64,000 nt of DNA from Haloarcula japonica DSM 6131 (GTDB lineage: Archaea > Halobacteriota > Halobacteria > Halobacteriales > Haloarculaceae). Below, one piece after another: positions 1 to 8,174 of the stretch. Under the pieces are notes generated by a model that saw nothing but the letters and a program-made list of their open reading frames with translations, had not been told where the DNA came from and searched no databases. A program made the translations under genes and the position numbers. Numbering within the stretch: the stretch's first letter is position 1; the number at the start of each line of letters is the position of its first letter. Location: contig NZ_AOLY01000048.1 of NCBI RefSeq assembly GCF_000336635.1, positions 1 to 64,000 of the forward strand. Reading direction: 5' to 3'.

Positions 1-73
1 CAGCAACGCCGAAGCGGAAACAGCTGACGATTGGCTCAGGTCATTCAGCTTCGCATGGAATCAGCTAATCTGA
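1..73 (+). mobile_element. C-terminal end of an IS6-type (ISH14/15-like) transposase
   Basis: The window opens inside a reading frame that ends at a TGA at 71-73 and encodes about 23 residues containing WLRSFSFAWNQLI. From memory this matches the C-terminus of haloarchaeal IS6-family transposases (tail NAEAxTADDWLRSFxFAWNQLI). The rest of the gene lies to the left of the window, so I cannot tell whether the element is complete. A diverged copy of the same tail, in the same orientation, is at 20854-20958. The two bracket the catabolic region. Confidence 0.6.
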
Positions 74-131
74 ACACGATGCAGTGACCCGACGAAAACA
101 CCTATGGGCTCCCGTTCTGTTATAAAGTAGC

Positions 132-944
132 ATGGTAACACACACTATCGACGGTGCTGACGGCGTCTCGTTGGCAGTTGAGGAGACTGGAAGCGGCCGG
201 CCAGTCGTCCTGATCCACGGCTACTCTCAGAGTCGGCTCTCGTGGCGCAACCAGTTCGAGTCCAACCTGACGGAAGATTTCCGTCTGATCGCACCGGACA
301 ACCGTGGTCACGGGGAGTCAGACAAACCCCACGATGCCTACGCAGACTCGGATCTGTGGGCACGGGACCTCGACGCGGTGTTCGCGGAACTCGATGTCGA
401 TGACGCTGTCTTGGTGGGCTGGTCCTACGGCGGGCTGGAGGTTCTTGACTATCTCGATGCCTTTGGCACAGACCGGATCGCCGGGCTCAACCTCGTCGGT
501 GGCGTCTCAGAGATCGGGACCGAGGCCGGCAACGCGCGCCTCGGACAGGCGTACCTCGATCTCATGGAGGGGTTCGTCTCGACCGACGTCATGGAGAGCG
601 TCCGGACCTTACAGGAGTTCGTCGATCTCTGTGTCTACGACGACCTCTCGTCGGCCGACCGGGCCTACATGCTCGGATACAATGTCGTCGTGCCGCCTCG
701 TGTCCGTGACAGTCTGCGGGACCGAACCGTGCGACACGATTCGTCGCTTGCCGCACTCGACATCCCAGTCCTGGTCACTCACGGTGAAGAGGACGCTGTC
801 ATGCTCCCCAAATCCGCACGAGAATACGAAGACCTCGCCGACGACGCGACACTCTCCATGTATCCGGAGACTGGCCATACGCCGTTCTGGGAATCGCCCG
901 ACCGGTATAATCGCGAGCTCCGGCAGTTCGCACGCGACCTGTAG
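132..944 (+). CDS. alpha/beta hydrolase
   Basis: This 270-aa protein has the alpha/beta-hydrolase fold signature: the oxyanion-hole motif VVLIHGYSQS near residues 25-34, a nucleophile elbow GWSYGG with Ser98, a candidate acid Asp221 in HGEEDA, and the catalytic His249 in ETGHTPFWESP. No signal peptide is seen, so it should be cytosolic. The substrate cannot be read from sequence. Relatives include enol-lactonases, haloperoxidase-like esterases and C-C bond hydrolases of ring-cleavage pathways. Its place at the left edge of a catabolic cluster with a flavin reductase-like gene (41 bp downstream), a luciferase-like monooxygenase and CoA-linked enzymes fits hydrolysis of a lactone, ester or ring-fission product. 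The function is inferred; the family assignment is firm. Confidence 0.9.
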   Translation: MVTHTIDGADGVSLAVEETGSGRPVVLIHGYSQSRLSWRNQFESNLTEDFRLIAPDNRGHGESDKPHDAYADSDLWARDLDAVFAELDVDDAVLVGWSYGGLEVLDYLDAFGTDRIAGLNLVGGVSEIGTEAGNARLGQAYLDLMEGFVSTDVMESVRTLQEFVDLCVYDDLSSADRAYMLGYNVVVPPRVRDSLRDRTVRHDSSLAALDIPVLVTHGEEDAVMLPKSAREYEDLADDATLSMYPETGHTPFWESPDRYNRELRQFARDL

Positions 945-953
945 GGCAGAATC

Positions 954-960
954 TTTTTTT
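954..960 (+). terminator. T-tract after the hydrolase gene
   Basis: Seven consecutive T residues lie 10 nt after the hydrolase stop codon. This is the usual archaeal intrinsic termination signal. The tract is followed by AA and sits 26-32 nt before the next ATG (986), so it may also serve as the TATA-like element of the next gene. Confidence 0.45.
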
Positions 961-985
961 AATCTGGTCGGCGGGATGGTAGTGT

Positions 986-1612
986 ATGCCATCGCTACCG
1001 ATCACGAGAATCGAGACTGTCGGTGAGCGGACTGTCGCCATCGAAGTCGAGACACCGGCGGACTTCGAGGCCTATCCGGGGCAGTTCGTCCTCGTTCGGG
1101 CGACCGTCGACGGTGAGGAGGAGACAGGCTACTACACGATATCCTCGCCGGATGTCGCCGGGTCATTTGAAATGACCGTTGCGGTCGATCCCGACGGGAC
1201 GCTCGGTCCCTGGCTCGTCGAGCGTACGCTCGGGGAGGAGATTACGGTCGAGGGGCCCTTCGGTGATATCCAGTATACCGGGGACAGCGACGCATTCGTG
1301 TTTGCACGCGGACCAGGTATTGGGCCAGCAGTCGGTATCGCTGAACGCGCCCGCCAGTTTGGCCACGACGTGACTATCGTCCACGGCGGACCCAACCCGC
1401 CCCACGGAAAACGGCTCGCTATGCTGGAAGACCGTGGCGCGACCGTCATTCGCTCAGAAGACCTCGGCTCGACTGTTGAGTCACTCGCTCTCGAATCGGC
1501 TATCACCTACGTGTTCGGCTTCCAGGAATTCGTCGACGAGACGAAGGAGGCACTGACCGCTGTCGGCGTCGACCTTGCCGCCGTCGAAATCGAGAGTTTC
1601 GGGCCAGCCTGA
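986..1612 (+). CDS. FAD-binding ferredoxin/flavodoxin reductase-like oxidoreductase
   Basis: The 208-aa protein has the two-domain layout of the ferredoxin-NADP reductase superfamily. An N-terminal FAD-binding barrel carries YPGQFVLVRA (30-39) and the flavin-contacting GYYTISSP (48-55). A C-terminal pyridine-nucleotide-type fold carries ARGPGIGPAVG (107-117). It has no [2Fe-2S] cysteine cluster, so it is a minimal reductase module. It could pass reducing power to the flavin monooxygenase encoded at 11623. The start at 986 gives a normal N-terminus and sits behind a T-rich element. The electron partner is unknown. Haloarchaea often carry such stand-alone modules, so the link to the local pathway is only an inference from position. 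Confidence 0.8.
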   Translation: MPSLPITRIETVGERTVAIEVETPADFEAYPGQFVLVRATVDGEEETGYYTISSPDVAGSFEMTVAVDPDGTLGPWLVERTLGEEITVEGPFGDIQYTGDSDAFVFARGPGIGPAVGIAERARQFGHDVTIVHGGPNPPHGKRLAMLEDRGATVIRSEDLGSTVESLALESAITYVFGFQEFVDETKEALTAVGVDLAAVEIESFGPA

Positions 1613-1694
1613 CCACACCACACTTGCTCGTTCCCGACCTATCGTTTCGCTCGGAGTCCGCGGCAGAACGTGCCCCCACTGATGCAAACAACTT

Positions 1695-1709
1695 TACTCC
1701 CTGGGAGTA
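1695..1709. promoter_or_regulatory. perfect 7-bp inverted repeat upstream of the thiolase operon
   Basis: TACTCCC-T-GGGAGTA is a perfect inverted repeat (7-bp arms, 1-nt spacer). It ends 12 nt before the thiolase ATG at 1722. The position overlaps where transcription should start, so it is a candidate repressor operator. I found no second perfect copy in the window. A degenerate relative (TACTGGGAGG) precedes the CaiB-family gene at 19344-19352, but that is probably just its Shine-Dalgarno sequence. Confidence 0.4.
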
Positions 1710-1721
1710 GATGTCAGTGCT

Positions 1722-2891
1722 ATGCAAGACGTGTACGTCGTCGGAGCGGCGCAATCCGACTTCGGCGCATTCCCGGAGGAATCGTACCGCTCGCTGTTTG
1801 CGACAGCTCTCGAACACGCGCTCGACAGTGTGGACGGTCAGCTGGATCGAACTGATATCGATGAGGCGTTTCTCGGGACGCTCGGCGTCGGCGGCCGCCA
1901 ATTAGGACTGAGTGCGCCCAGTGTCACCGAGTACGCAGGGCTCGACGGGACGTCCGCGACCCATATCGAGAACGCCTGTGCAGCTGGCGGCTCCGCCCTG
2001 CGCCAGGCGGTCCAGTCTATCCGTGCTGGCATGGCAGACGTCGCGCTCGCCGGCGGTGTCGAAATCATGACCGATATGAGCGGAGACCGGACCCGTTATT
2101 GGCTCGGCGTTTCCGGCGAAACCGAGTGGGAGCGAATGGCAGGGACGACTTTCGCGGGGGTTTACGCACAGATGGCCGACGCCCACATGGGGGAGTACGG
2201 GACGACGCGGGAGCAACTCTCCACCGTTGCGGTAAAGAACCACAGAAACGGTGCAAAAAACCCCCACGCGCACCTCCGATTCGAATGCTCACTTGAGGAC
2301 GCCGTCAACGGGACCGTCGTTGCAGACCCCCTGAACCTCTATGACTGCTGCCCGACATCGGATGGCGCAGGTGCCGCCATACTCGCGAGCCGCGAGGTTG
2401 CCAAAGAGTTGACCGACGATCCGGTCCGAATCACCGGGAGTGGCCATGCCAGCAGCCGTGTCGGCCTGTTCCAGCGGCCGTCCTTGACAAGCATTCCGGC
2501 TTCGCAGGGGGCCGCCAAGGAGGCCTACGACGACGCTGGCATCAGCGCCGAAGACGTGGATTTCGCCGAGGTCCACGACTGTTTCTCTATCGCTGAGCTT
2601 CTCGCCTACGAGGACCTAGGTTTCTGTGCCCCCGGCGAGGCCGGTACGTACATCGAGAGCGGTGCGACAGAGCCCGACGGGGAGCGGCCGGTGAACCTCT
2701 CCGGCGGTCTCAAGTCCAAAGGCCACCCAATCGGTGCAACAGGCATCGGCCAGGCCGTCGAAGTTTTCAAACAGCTTCGGGGCGAGGCGGGGGATCGCCA
2801 GGCTGATGGGCTCGAACGCGGACTCACGCACAACGTGGGTGGTTCCGGTGGCGCTGTTGCCGTCCACGTCTACGAGGGGGGATGGGCATGA
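1722..2891 (+). CDS. thiolase family protein (SCP2/acetyl-CoA acetyltransferase type)
   Basis: The 389-aa protein is a full-length thiolase of the SCP-x/archaeal type. The acyl-accepting cysteine is Cys86 in ENACAAGGSA. The middle VHDCFSIAEL motif and the C-terminal GGLKSKGHPIGATG block supply the catalytic His region. The second cysteine of classical degradative thiolases is replaced by a glycine-rich NVGGSGGA segment, as usual for this subfamily. The gene starts a three-gene operon: its stop overlaps the next start (ATGA at 2888-2891), and the HMG-CoA-synthase-like and DUF35 genes follow without a gap. In archaea these three families form a thiolase/HMGCS/DUF35 complex. Here the set lies in a catabolic context, so thiolytic cleavage of a 3-oxoacyl-CoA is as likely as condensation. 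Confidence 0.9.
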   Translation: MQDVYVVGAAQSDFGAFPEESYRSLFATALEHALDSVDGQLDRTDIDEAFLGTLGVGGRQLGLSAPSVTEYAGLDGTSATHIENACAAGGSALRQAVQSIRAGMADVALAGGVEIMTDMSGDRTRYWLGVSGETEWERMAGTTFAGVYAQMADAHMGEYGTTREQLSTVAVKNHRNGAKNPHAHLRFECSLEDAVNGTVVADPLNLYDCCPTSDGAGAAILASREVAKELTDDPVRITGSGHASSRVGLFQRPSLTSIPASQGAAKEAYDDAGISAEDVDFAEVHDCFSIAELLAYEDLGFCAPGEAGTYIESGATEPDGERPVNLSGGLKSKGHPIGATGIGQAVEVFKQLRGEAGDRQADGLERGLTHNVGGSGGAVAVHVYEGGWA

Positions 2892-3838
2892 CTGTTATCG
2901 AGGGTGTCGGCTCGTATCTGCCGACCTACCGCATCACGGCCCAGGAAATCGGCGAGGCTTGGGACGGTTTTCGAGCCCGTGGTATTCAGGAAAAACGTGT
3001 CCCCGGTGCCGACGAGGATGCGGTGACGATGGCTGTAGCGGCGTGTAAAGATGCGCTTGCCGACGCATCGGTCGGCCGTAACTCGCTGACGACGCTGAGC
3101 GTCGGAACGACGACGCCGCCCCGAGAAGAGGGTGACATCGGAACCACCATCGCCGAAATTCTCGGGCTGGAAAACGACATTGAGGTGTCGGTCCACACGC
3201 AGTCGACTCGCGCCGGAACGCGAGCACTACTGGCGGCGGTTCGGGCCGACGGACCGGCGTTAGCGGTGGCGGCAGACTGTCCACAGGGCGACCCAGACGA
3301 CGCAATCGACCACGGGGCGGGCGCTGGCGCAGTCGCCGTAGTGACCGGGGACAGCGGTCCGACCGTCCGGCAGACAGCTACTTACACCCGTGAGTTCCCC
3401 GGGACCAGGTTCCGGCAACGGGGATCTGAGTCCGTCGAGACGTACGACGCGACTGCGTACGAACGCGAGGCGTACACGACGACCATTAACGGGGCACTGG
3501 AGTTACTCGACGACGTGCCCGCCGCGCTCGCACCGACCGCGCCGGACGGGAGTCTCCCAGGACGCGTCGGCAGATCGGCCGACGTCGATTCTGTCCATCA
3601 TCTCGCTTCAGAGCTCGGGGACACCGGTGCAGCAAGCCCGCTGTTCGGCCTCCTGGCTGCGTGGGATGCAGGCGAGGAGACCGTGGCGGTGCTTGGCTAC
3701 GGCGCAGGGTCGTCTGTCGACGCGATTGTGATCGAGGGAGCGCTCGATGTCGACTGGGCGCGCCCGGCGACGGATATCTCTTACCCGGAGTACCTCCGAA
3801 AACGTGGACACGTGCTGTCCAATGGAGGTGACCACTGA
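2888..3838 (+). CDS. HMG-CoA synthase-like protein lacking the catalytic cysteine
   Basis: The product (about 316 aa) belongs to the 3-hydroxy-3-methylglutaryl-CoA synthase / KAS III-like thiolase superfamily: N-terminal IEGVGSYLPTYRI, a mid-domain DAVTMAVAACKDAL helix and the DHGAGAGAVAVV strand. Where archaeal HMG-CoA synthases have an ACKAGT-type active site, this protein reads STRAGT, so the acyl-accepting Cys appears replaced by Thr109 (numbered from ATG 2882). It is therefore probably not a genuine HMG-CoA synthase and may be a structural or CoA-binding partner of the upstream thiolase. ATG 2888 overlaps the thiolase stop and is preferred; ATG 2882 adds two residues. The stop overlaps the start of the DUF35 gene, indicating translational coupling. 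Confidence 0.8.
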   Translation: MTVIEGVGSYLPTYRITAQEIGEAWDGFRARGIQEKRVPGADEDAVTMAVAACKDALADASVGRNSLTTLSVGTTTPPREEGDIGTTIAEILGLENDIEVSVHTQSTRAGTRALLAAVRADGPALAVAADCPQGDPDDAIDHGAGAGAVAVVTGDSGPTVRQTATYTREFPGTRFRQRGSESVETYDATAYEREAYTTTINGALELLDDVPAALAPTAPDGSLPGRVGRSADVDSVHHLASELGDTGAASPLFGLLAAWDAGEETVAVLGYGAGSSVDAIVIEGALDVDWARPATDISYPEYLRKRGHVLSNGGDH

Positions 3839-4251
3839 TGGGGGCGTATCTGAGTGTCCCGGCGTGGTGGCGTAACCTCGACGGCCGGTACCGGCTAGTC
3901 GTCGGCGAATGTCAGGAGTGCGGTGGGTACACGTTCCCGGCTGAGGGGGCCTGCGTCGAGTGCAACGCCATCGACGCTCTGACTCCGACCGAACCTGAGG
4001 GCACCGGAACGGTGGTCGCACAGACAATCATTGAGAGCGGTGCGCCACCGGAGTTCACTACGCTCCTCGATGCCGAGGGTGCAATCGGGGTCGTTCTCGT
4101 GGAACTTGACGAGGGCGTCCGCGTCCCAGGTATGCTGACAGACTGTGATCCCCACGATATCGGACGCGGAGACCGTGTTACAGCGGTCGTGCGTCGTATC
4201 TACGAGCAGGAAGGCATCACCCGGTACGGCACGAAGTTCCGGCCAGATTGA
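3838..4251 (+). CDS. Zn-ribbon / OB-fold (DUF35) acyl-CoA-associated protein
   Basis: The 137-aa protein has the DUF35 layout: a short N-terminal helix, a rubredoxin-like zinc ribbon with two CxxC pairs (CQECGGYTFPAEGACVEC), then an OB-fold (GTVVAQTIIESGAPPEF and following strands). DUF35 proteins bridge thiolase and HMG-CoA synthase in archaea and shuttle the CoA ester between their sites; they also pair with thiolase-like proteins in bacterial steroid degradation. The ATG overlaps the stop of the HMGCS-like gene by one base, so all three proteins are probably made together as one complex. A 69-nt gap separates it from the transporter genes. Confidence 0.85.
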   Translation: MGAYLSVPAWWRNLDGRYRLVVGECQECGGYTFPAEGACVECNAIDALTPTEPEGTGTVVAQTIIESGAPPEFTTLLDAEGAIGVVLVELDEGVRVPGMLTDCDPHDIGRGDRVTAVVRRIYEQEGITRYGTKFRPD

Positions 4252-4320
4252 CGCATGATACCAGTCACCAAAAAGTATAAGAAACGCCTCGTCACACAAC
4301 TGATTAGGATTCAATAGATC

Positions 4321-5184
4321 ATGGTCGCCAATACACTCGTACGCATAGGTGCATTAGCAGTTGATGGGCTGAGCCTGGGCCTCCTGTACGCAATGCTCGG
4401 GCTTGGAATCACACTCGTCTTCGGCCTCGGTGGCATCCTGAATCTGGCGTTGGGCGTTTTCACCGTCATCGCCATCCTGCTTGTCGTGGAACTCACTGCA
4501 AGCGTTCCGGTCGTACTTGCGGCCGTGTTCGCGATTGCACTTACTGGTGGGTTGGGCATCGTTCTTGAACGGTCGGTCCTGCAACTGGTCTACCGTTCTG
4601 AGGGCGACGAACGTCTTCTGCTTGGTATCTTCACGACGCTTGGGCTCTCGATTGCCCTTCAAGGTGCGCTTTCGCTTCGCTACACTGGTGAGTTCGCTGT
4701 ACCAGTCGAGATTCCCTCTGTCGAGGTCTTTGGCGCGTTTATCCGGGGGAGCTCACTCGTCATCATCGTTCTCTCGCTGGTCATTCTGCTCGCGATGTAC
4801 CTCTTCTTCAGCAGAACCTACACCGGACTCGCCACACGAACCATCATGCAAGACGAGACGGGCGCGGTCTACTGCGGTATCGACACGAGCCGGATGCGGA
4901 CGTTCGTCTTCGTGTTGAGCATCGTCATCGCCGCCTCCGCAGGCATTCTCTATGGGCTCTCCTTCGAGACGAACGTCGCCGGAGCATTCAACCTGACTAT
5001 CACCGCAGTCATCGTTTCTATCGTCGGCGGCGTCACGAGTATACTCGGCGTCGTTGTTGCGGGGGTCGGTCTGGGTATTCTCACGACGTTCCTGAGTGCA
5101 TATCTCGGTTCGTATATTTCGACGATTGCGCTGTTTGGGGCTGCGATTGTCACCCTGGTCCTCAAACCGGAGGGAATCCAATGA
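4321..5184 (+). CDS. branched-chain amino acid-type ABC transporter permease (LivH family)
   Basis: The 287-aa, very hydrophobic protein has about eight membrane spans and the LivH signature: GLLYAMLGLGITLVFGLGG near the N-terminus, and the cytoplasmic EAA-like loop with TGLATRTIMQDETGAVYCGID. It is the first permease of a HAAT-family importer. The next gene, LivM, overlaps it by 4 nt (ATGA). HAAT importers carry branched-chain amino acids, amides, urea or aromatic and other organic acids. Given the neighbouring degradative genes, an aromatic or organic acid is the likelier cargo. No LivJ-type binding protein is encoded in the window. Confidence 0.92.
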   Translation: MVANTLVRIGALAVDGLSLGLLYAMLGLGITLVFGLGGILNLALGVFTVIAILLVVELTASVPVVLAAVFAIALTGGLGIVLERSVLQLVYRSEGDERLLLGIFTTLGLSIALQGALSLRYTGEFAVPVEIPSVEVFGAFIRGSSLVIIVLSLVILLAMYLFFSRTYTGLATRTIMQDETGAVYCGIDTSRMRTFVFVLSIVIAASAGILYGLSFETNVAGAFNLTITAVIVSIVGGVTSILGVVVAGVGLGILTTFLSAYLGSYISTIALFGAAIVTLVLKPEGIQ

Positions 5185-6191
5185 AGCGAGATCGGTATCA
5201 CCTCCTGCTCGTCGCCGGAGTTCTCGCGGCTATTCCACCCGCTTTCTTCGCGCCAGGAGAGAGCTACCTCGCACGCGTTTTTATCCTGATGGTCCTCTAT
5301 GCCATCCTCACCACGGCACTTAATCTCGTGTTCGGTCACACAGACCAGTTGCTTCTGTTCACTGGTGCCGTCGCGGCTATTGGGGCCTATACGACGGCAT
5401 TGACGGCGCAGTGGCTCGGAATCTCACCGTGGTTTTCACTCCTCGCGGGTGGGCTGCTTGCGGGCGTCGTCGGCGTCACAGTGACCTACGTAGCAGCGAT
5501 TCGAGAACTCACTGTTATTGTAATTTCTATTCTGACCCTTGCGCTGCAGTTCTCTATCATCGAACTGGTCAACAGCCTCCGAGACGTTACTGGCGGCGTC
5601 ACGGGGCTGGCCTTCGACGGGCTCACGATTCCGCCGCTGGTGAACCTGCCGTGGTTCACCGAAGATATCGTCCTCTTTTATACGCTCGGTGTCGTGCTGC
5701 TCGGTATGCTGGCAGTTTACCAGTACTTGATGAACTCCCGTTATGGATTGGCCTTTGAGATGATTCGCCAGGACGAGACTGCAGCAAAATCGGTCGGACT
5801 GGACACGGTGAAGTACAAAGTCATCGCTGGCTTTGTCGCTACGTTCGCTATCGGGCTCGTTGGACCATTCTTTGCCCAGCTCTCAGGCTTCGTCTCTCCG
5901 GGCACGTACCAATTTAACAACATCGACGTTCTTATCCTCATCATGCTCATCGTCGGTGGCCTCCGGACAATGTACGGCCCGCTCGTCGGTTCAGCCATCA
6001 TTATCCTGCTGAATGAGCAACTCCGAGCGTTTGCCGAGTTCCGCTCCATCTTGTTCGGCACCCTGCTGGTCGTCTTGTTCCTGTACTTCCGTGACGGGGT
6101 CGTCCCGTTTGTCGATGATTACCTCGACAAGTGGGATGTCAAACGACGCGCACAGGATCTCATGCCGGGATCGCGGGCTCCCGAGCGATAG
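5181..6191 (+). CDS. branched-chain amino acid-type ABC transporter permease (LivM family)
   Basis: The 336-aa membrane protein has about nine or ten spans and the LivM hallmarks: ILTTALNLVFGHTDQLLLF near the N-terminus and the conserved loop RYGLAFEMIRQDETAAKSVG that docks on the ATPases. It overlaps LivH by 4 nt and must form the heterodimeric pore with it. The two ATPase genes follow in the opposite orientation, convergent with this block, instead of downstream on the same strand as is usual. This suggests a local rearrangement or separately controlled halves. Confidence 0.92.
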   Translation: MKRDRYHLLLVAGVLAAIPPAFFAPGESYLARVFILMVLYAILTTALNLVFGHTDQLLLFTGAVAAIGAYTTALTAQWLGISPWFSLLAGGLLAGVVGVTVTYVAAIRELTVIVISILTLALQFSIIELVNSLRDVTGGVTGLAFDGLTIPPLVNLPWFTEDIVLFYTLGVVLLGMLAVYQYLMNSRYGLAFEMIRQDETAAKSVGLDTVKYKVIAGFVATFAIGLVGPFFAQLSGFVSPGTYQFNNIDVLILIMLIVGGLRTMYGPLVGSAIIILLNEQLRAFAEFRSILFGTLLVVLFLYFRDGVVPFVDDYLDKWDVKRRAQDLMPGSRAPER

Positions 6192-6580
6192 CCCTCCACC
6201 TCCGGCAGACGCTCTTACGTGCCAATTTCATACTCCGGATACTATGGGAAACAACCGACTGGCTCCAGCGGATGGCAGCCAGGAGGCGTGTGGTGAGACG
6301 CCACGTACCATGTCTTGTGCGTTATTGATACGATAGATCTGGGCCACTTGTATGCGTTAGAGACACTGGCCGAATCCGTCTGATAAGGGATAGGCAGCTT
6401 GTTGCCGAGGACCTCCAGCGCATCGAATTCACCGATGTCGGAGAGTTTTCCCCGCTATCGCTGGCGCTGGACAGACTGACCGACTGGCACCTATTTTCTC
6501 GCCATCCCAGATTTCGAGGGTCGAAAATCCAACGTAGAACGCACGTATCTCTCCGGAGCTATCGCCGAAACTGTGCAGTT
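6192..6580. other. gene-free convergent spacer between livHM and livFG
   Basis: No gene can be supported in these 389 bases. Short open frames occur (for example a plus-strand stretch around 6400-6570 with fair haloarchaeal codon use), but none has a start and none resembles a known family. It may be the scar of a lost gene, possibly the missing binding protein, but nothing recognisable remains. Confidence 0.5.
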
Positions 6581-7279
6581 TCACCCGCTGAGGTAGCTTT
6601 CCTTGACGTGGTCGCTCTCGAGCAGGTCGGCCCCGCTGCCTTCGGTTGCGATGCGACCGTTCTCGAAGAGATAGGCTCGGTCCGAAAGATCCAATGCCCG
6701 GTCGACGTGTTGCTCGATCAGAATGACAGTTGTGTTCTCGCTGATCTCCTCGATCTTAGCGAACACGCGCTCGGCTAACTGTGGTGCAAGTGCTCCGGAA
6801 GGCTCGTCAAGCGCTAAAATATCCGGATGCGCCATAAGGCCGCGACCGATGGCAAGCATCTGCTGCTCGCCGCCGCTGAGGGTACCGGCCTTCTGATCCC
6901 GGCGCTCGTCGAGCACTGGGAACATGTCGATGACTTCCTCGAAGGTGGCCCGGAACTGATCGCGTTCGGTATAGGCTCCCATCTTGAGATTCTCGTAAAC
7001 CGTGAGGTCATTGAAGAGGTTCCGCTTCTCGGAAACGTGGACGAACCCTTCCTCGACGATCTTGCTGGGGGACAGTGTTGTCGCGTCTCTCCCGAACAGT
7101 TCGATGCTGCCACTGGTTGGCCTGAGAACGCCCGACATCGACTTCAGAAGCGTCGTCTTGCCAGCGCCATTGGGCCCCACGATGGCGACGACAGAGTCGT
7201 TTTCCCGAATCTCAAGCGAGAGATCCCACAACACCTGCAGGTCGCCGTAGTGGACGCTGATGTCTTCTACTGTAATCAT
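6581..7279 (-). CDS. branched-chain amino acid-type ABC transporter ATP-binding protein (LivF family)
   Basis: The ATPase (232 aa from ATG 7279) has Walker A GPNGAGKTT, the signature LSGGEQQML and Walker B DILALDEPSGAL, with LivF-type spacing and a short C-terminus. ATG 7279 gives the canonical MITVEDISVHYG N-terminus; the open frame extends 12 codons further upstream, but that segment overlaps the 3' end of livG and lacks similarity. The start lies one base after the livG stop, so the two ATPases are translated together. LivF and LivG form the heterodimeric engine for the LivHM pore encoded just to the left. Confidence 0.92.
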   Translation of the reverse strand: MITVEDISVHYGDLQVLWDLSLEIRENDSVVAIVGPNGAGKTTLLKSMSGVLRPTSGSIELFGRDATTLSPSKIVEEGFVHVSEKRNLFNDLTVYENLKMGAYTERDQFRATFEEVIDMFPVLDERRDQKAGTLSGGEQQMLAIGRGLMAHPDILALDEPSGALAPQLAERVFAKIEEISENTTVILIEQHVDRALDLSDRAYLFENGRIATEGSGADLLESDHVKESYLSG

Positions 7280-7280
7280 G

Positions 7281-8006
7281 TCAGGCCTCCGCCCCGCCGA
7301 GATACGCGTCCGCAACCTGGCGGTTCTGTTGGATCTGGCTCGGCGACCCCTCAGCGATCTTCTGCCCCTGGTTGAGAACGATTATCCGGTCAGTTGCGTT
7401 CATGATGGCGTCCATGACGTGTTCGATCCAAAACACAGAGATACCGAACTCGTCGCGCGTCCGCTGAAGATTCCGGGACAGTTCGTCGAGTTCCGTCGGC
7501 GTAAGTCCGCTCCCGATCTCGTCGACAAGGATTAGCTTCGGTTCTGATGCGAGCGCCCGGGCGAGTTCGAGTTGTTTCCGGTGGGCAATCGTGAGGCTGC
7601 TGGCGTCCTCGTTGCCCTTGTCCTCGAGCCCGAGGAACTCAAGGTATTCCCACACATTCTCGCGTTCTTCCTCCAGCGAACCCGAATTCTTCCTGCCGAA
7701 CATCGCCCCTGCGAGAACGTTGTCCACCACAGTGGATTCATTGAACGTTCGCGCCGTCTGGAACGTCCGTGTGATCCCCTGGCGTGCGATTTCGTGGGGC
7801 GCCTTCCCGACGAGTTCCGTCCCATCGAACGTAATCGAGCCCTCCTCAGGTGTGTACACGCCGGCAATGGAGTTGAACAGGGTCGTCTTTCCGGCACCGT
7901 TGGGCCCGATAAGGCCGATTATCTCCCCGTCGTCTATACTGAGGTCTACCTTGTCGACAGCGGTGAGGCCGCCGAACCGTTTTGTCACTCCGCTAGCCGT
8001 TAACAT
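7281..8006 (-). CDS. branched-chain amino acid-type ABC transporter ATP-binding protein (LivG family)
   Basis: The ATPase (241 aa from ATG 8006) begins MLTASGVTKRFGGL, the standard LivG start. It carries Walker A GPNGAGKTT, the Q-loop region GITRTFQTARTF typical of LivG, a degenerate signature (LTIAHRKQLELARAL) and Walker B LILVDEIGSGLT. An open frame continues about 93 codons upstream but has no ABC similarity and runs into the divergent promoter. It is transcribed with livF and diverges from the iron-ADH gene at 8175. Confidence 0.92.
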   Translation of the reverse strand: MLTASGVTKRFGGLTAVDKVDLSIDDGEIIGLIGPNGAGKTTLFNSIAGVYTPEEGSITFDGTELVGKAPHEIARQGITRTFQTARTFNESTVVDNVLAGAMFGRKNSGSLEEERENVWEYLEFLGLEDKGNEDASSLTIAHRKQLELARALASEPKLILVDEIGSGLTPTELDELSRNLQRTRDEFGISVFWIEHVMDAIMNATDRIIVLNQGQKIAEGSPSQIQQNRQVADAYLGGAEA

Positions 8007-8174
8007 AGGCTGCCATATCCTGCAGGCCAACATAAAACATAGGGTCTGTAGCTGGCTTTCTCGGGGAACGCTGGCTGTCGACGCACGACTCGCGGAGGTT
8101 CTGCTGTGCCGGGTAGGCCGTCCCGCACCCGTGAACCCGGAAGAATTAATTGGAAACCCGAAAATGGATACAGT

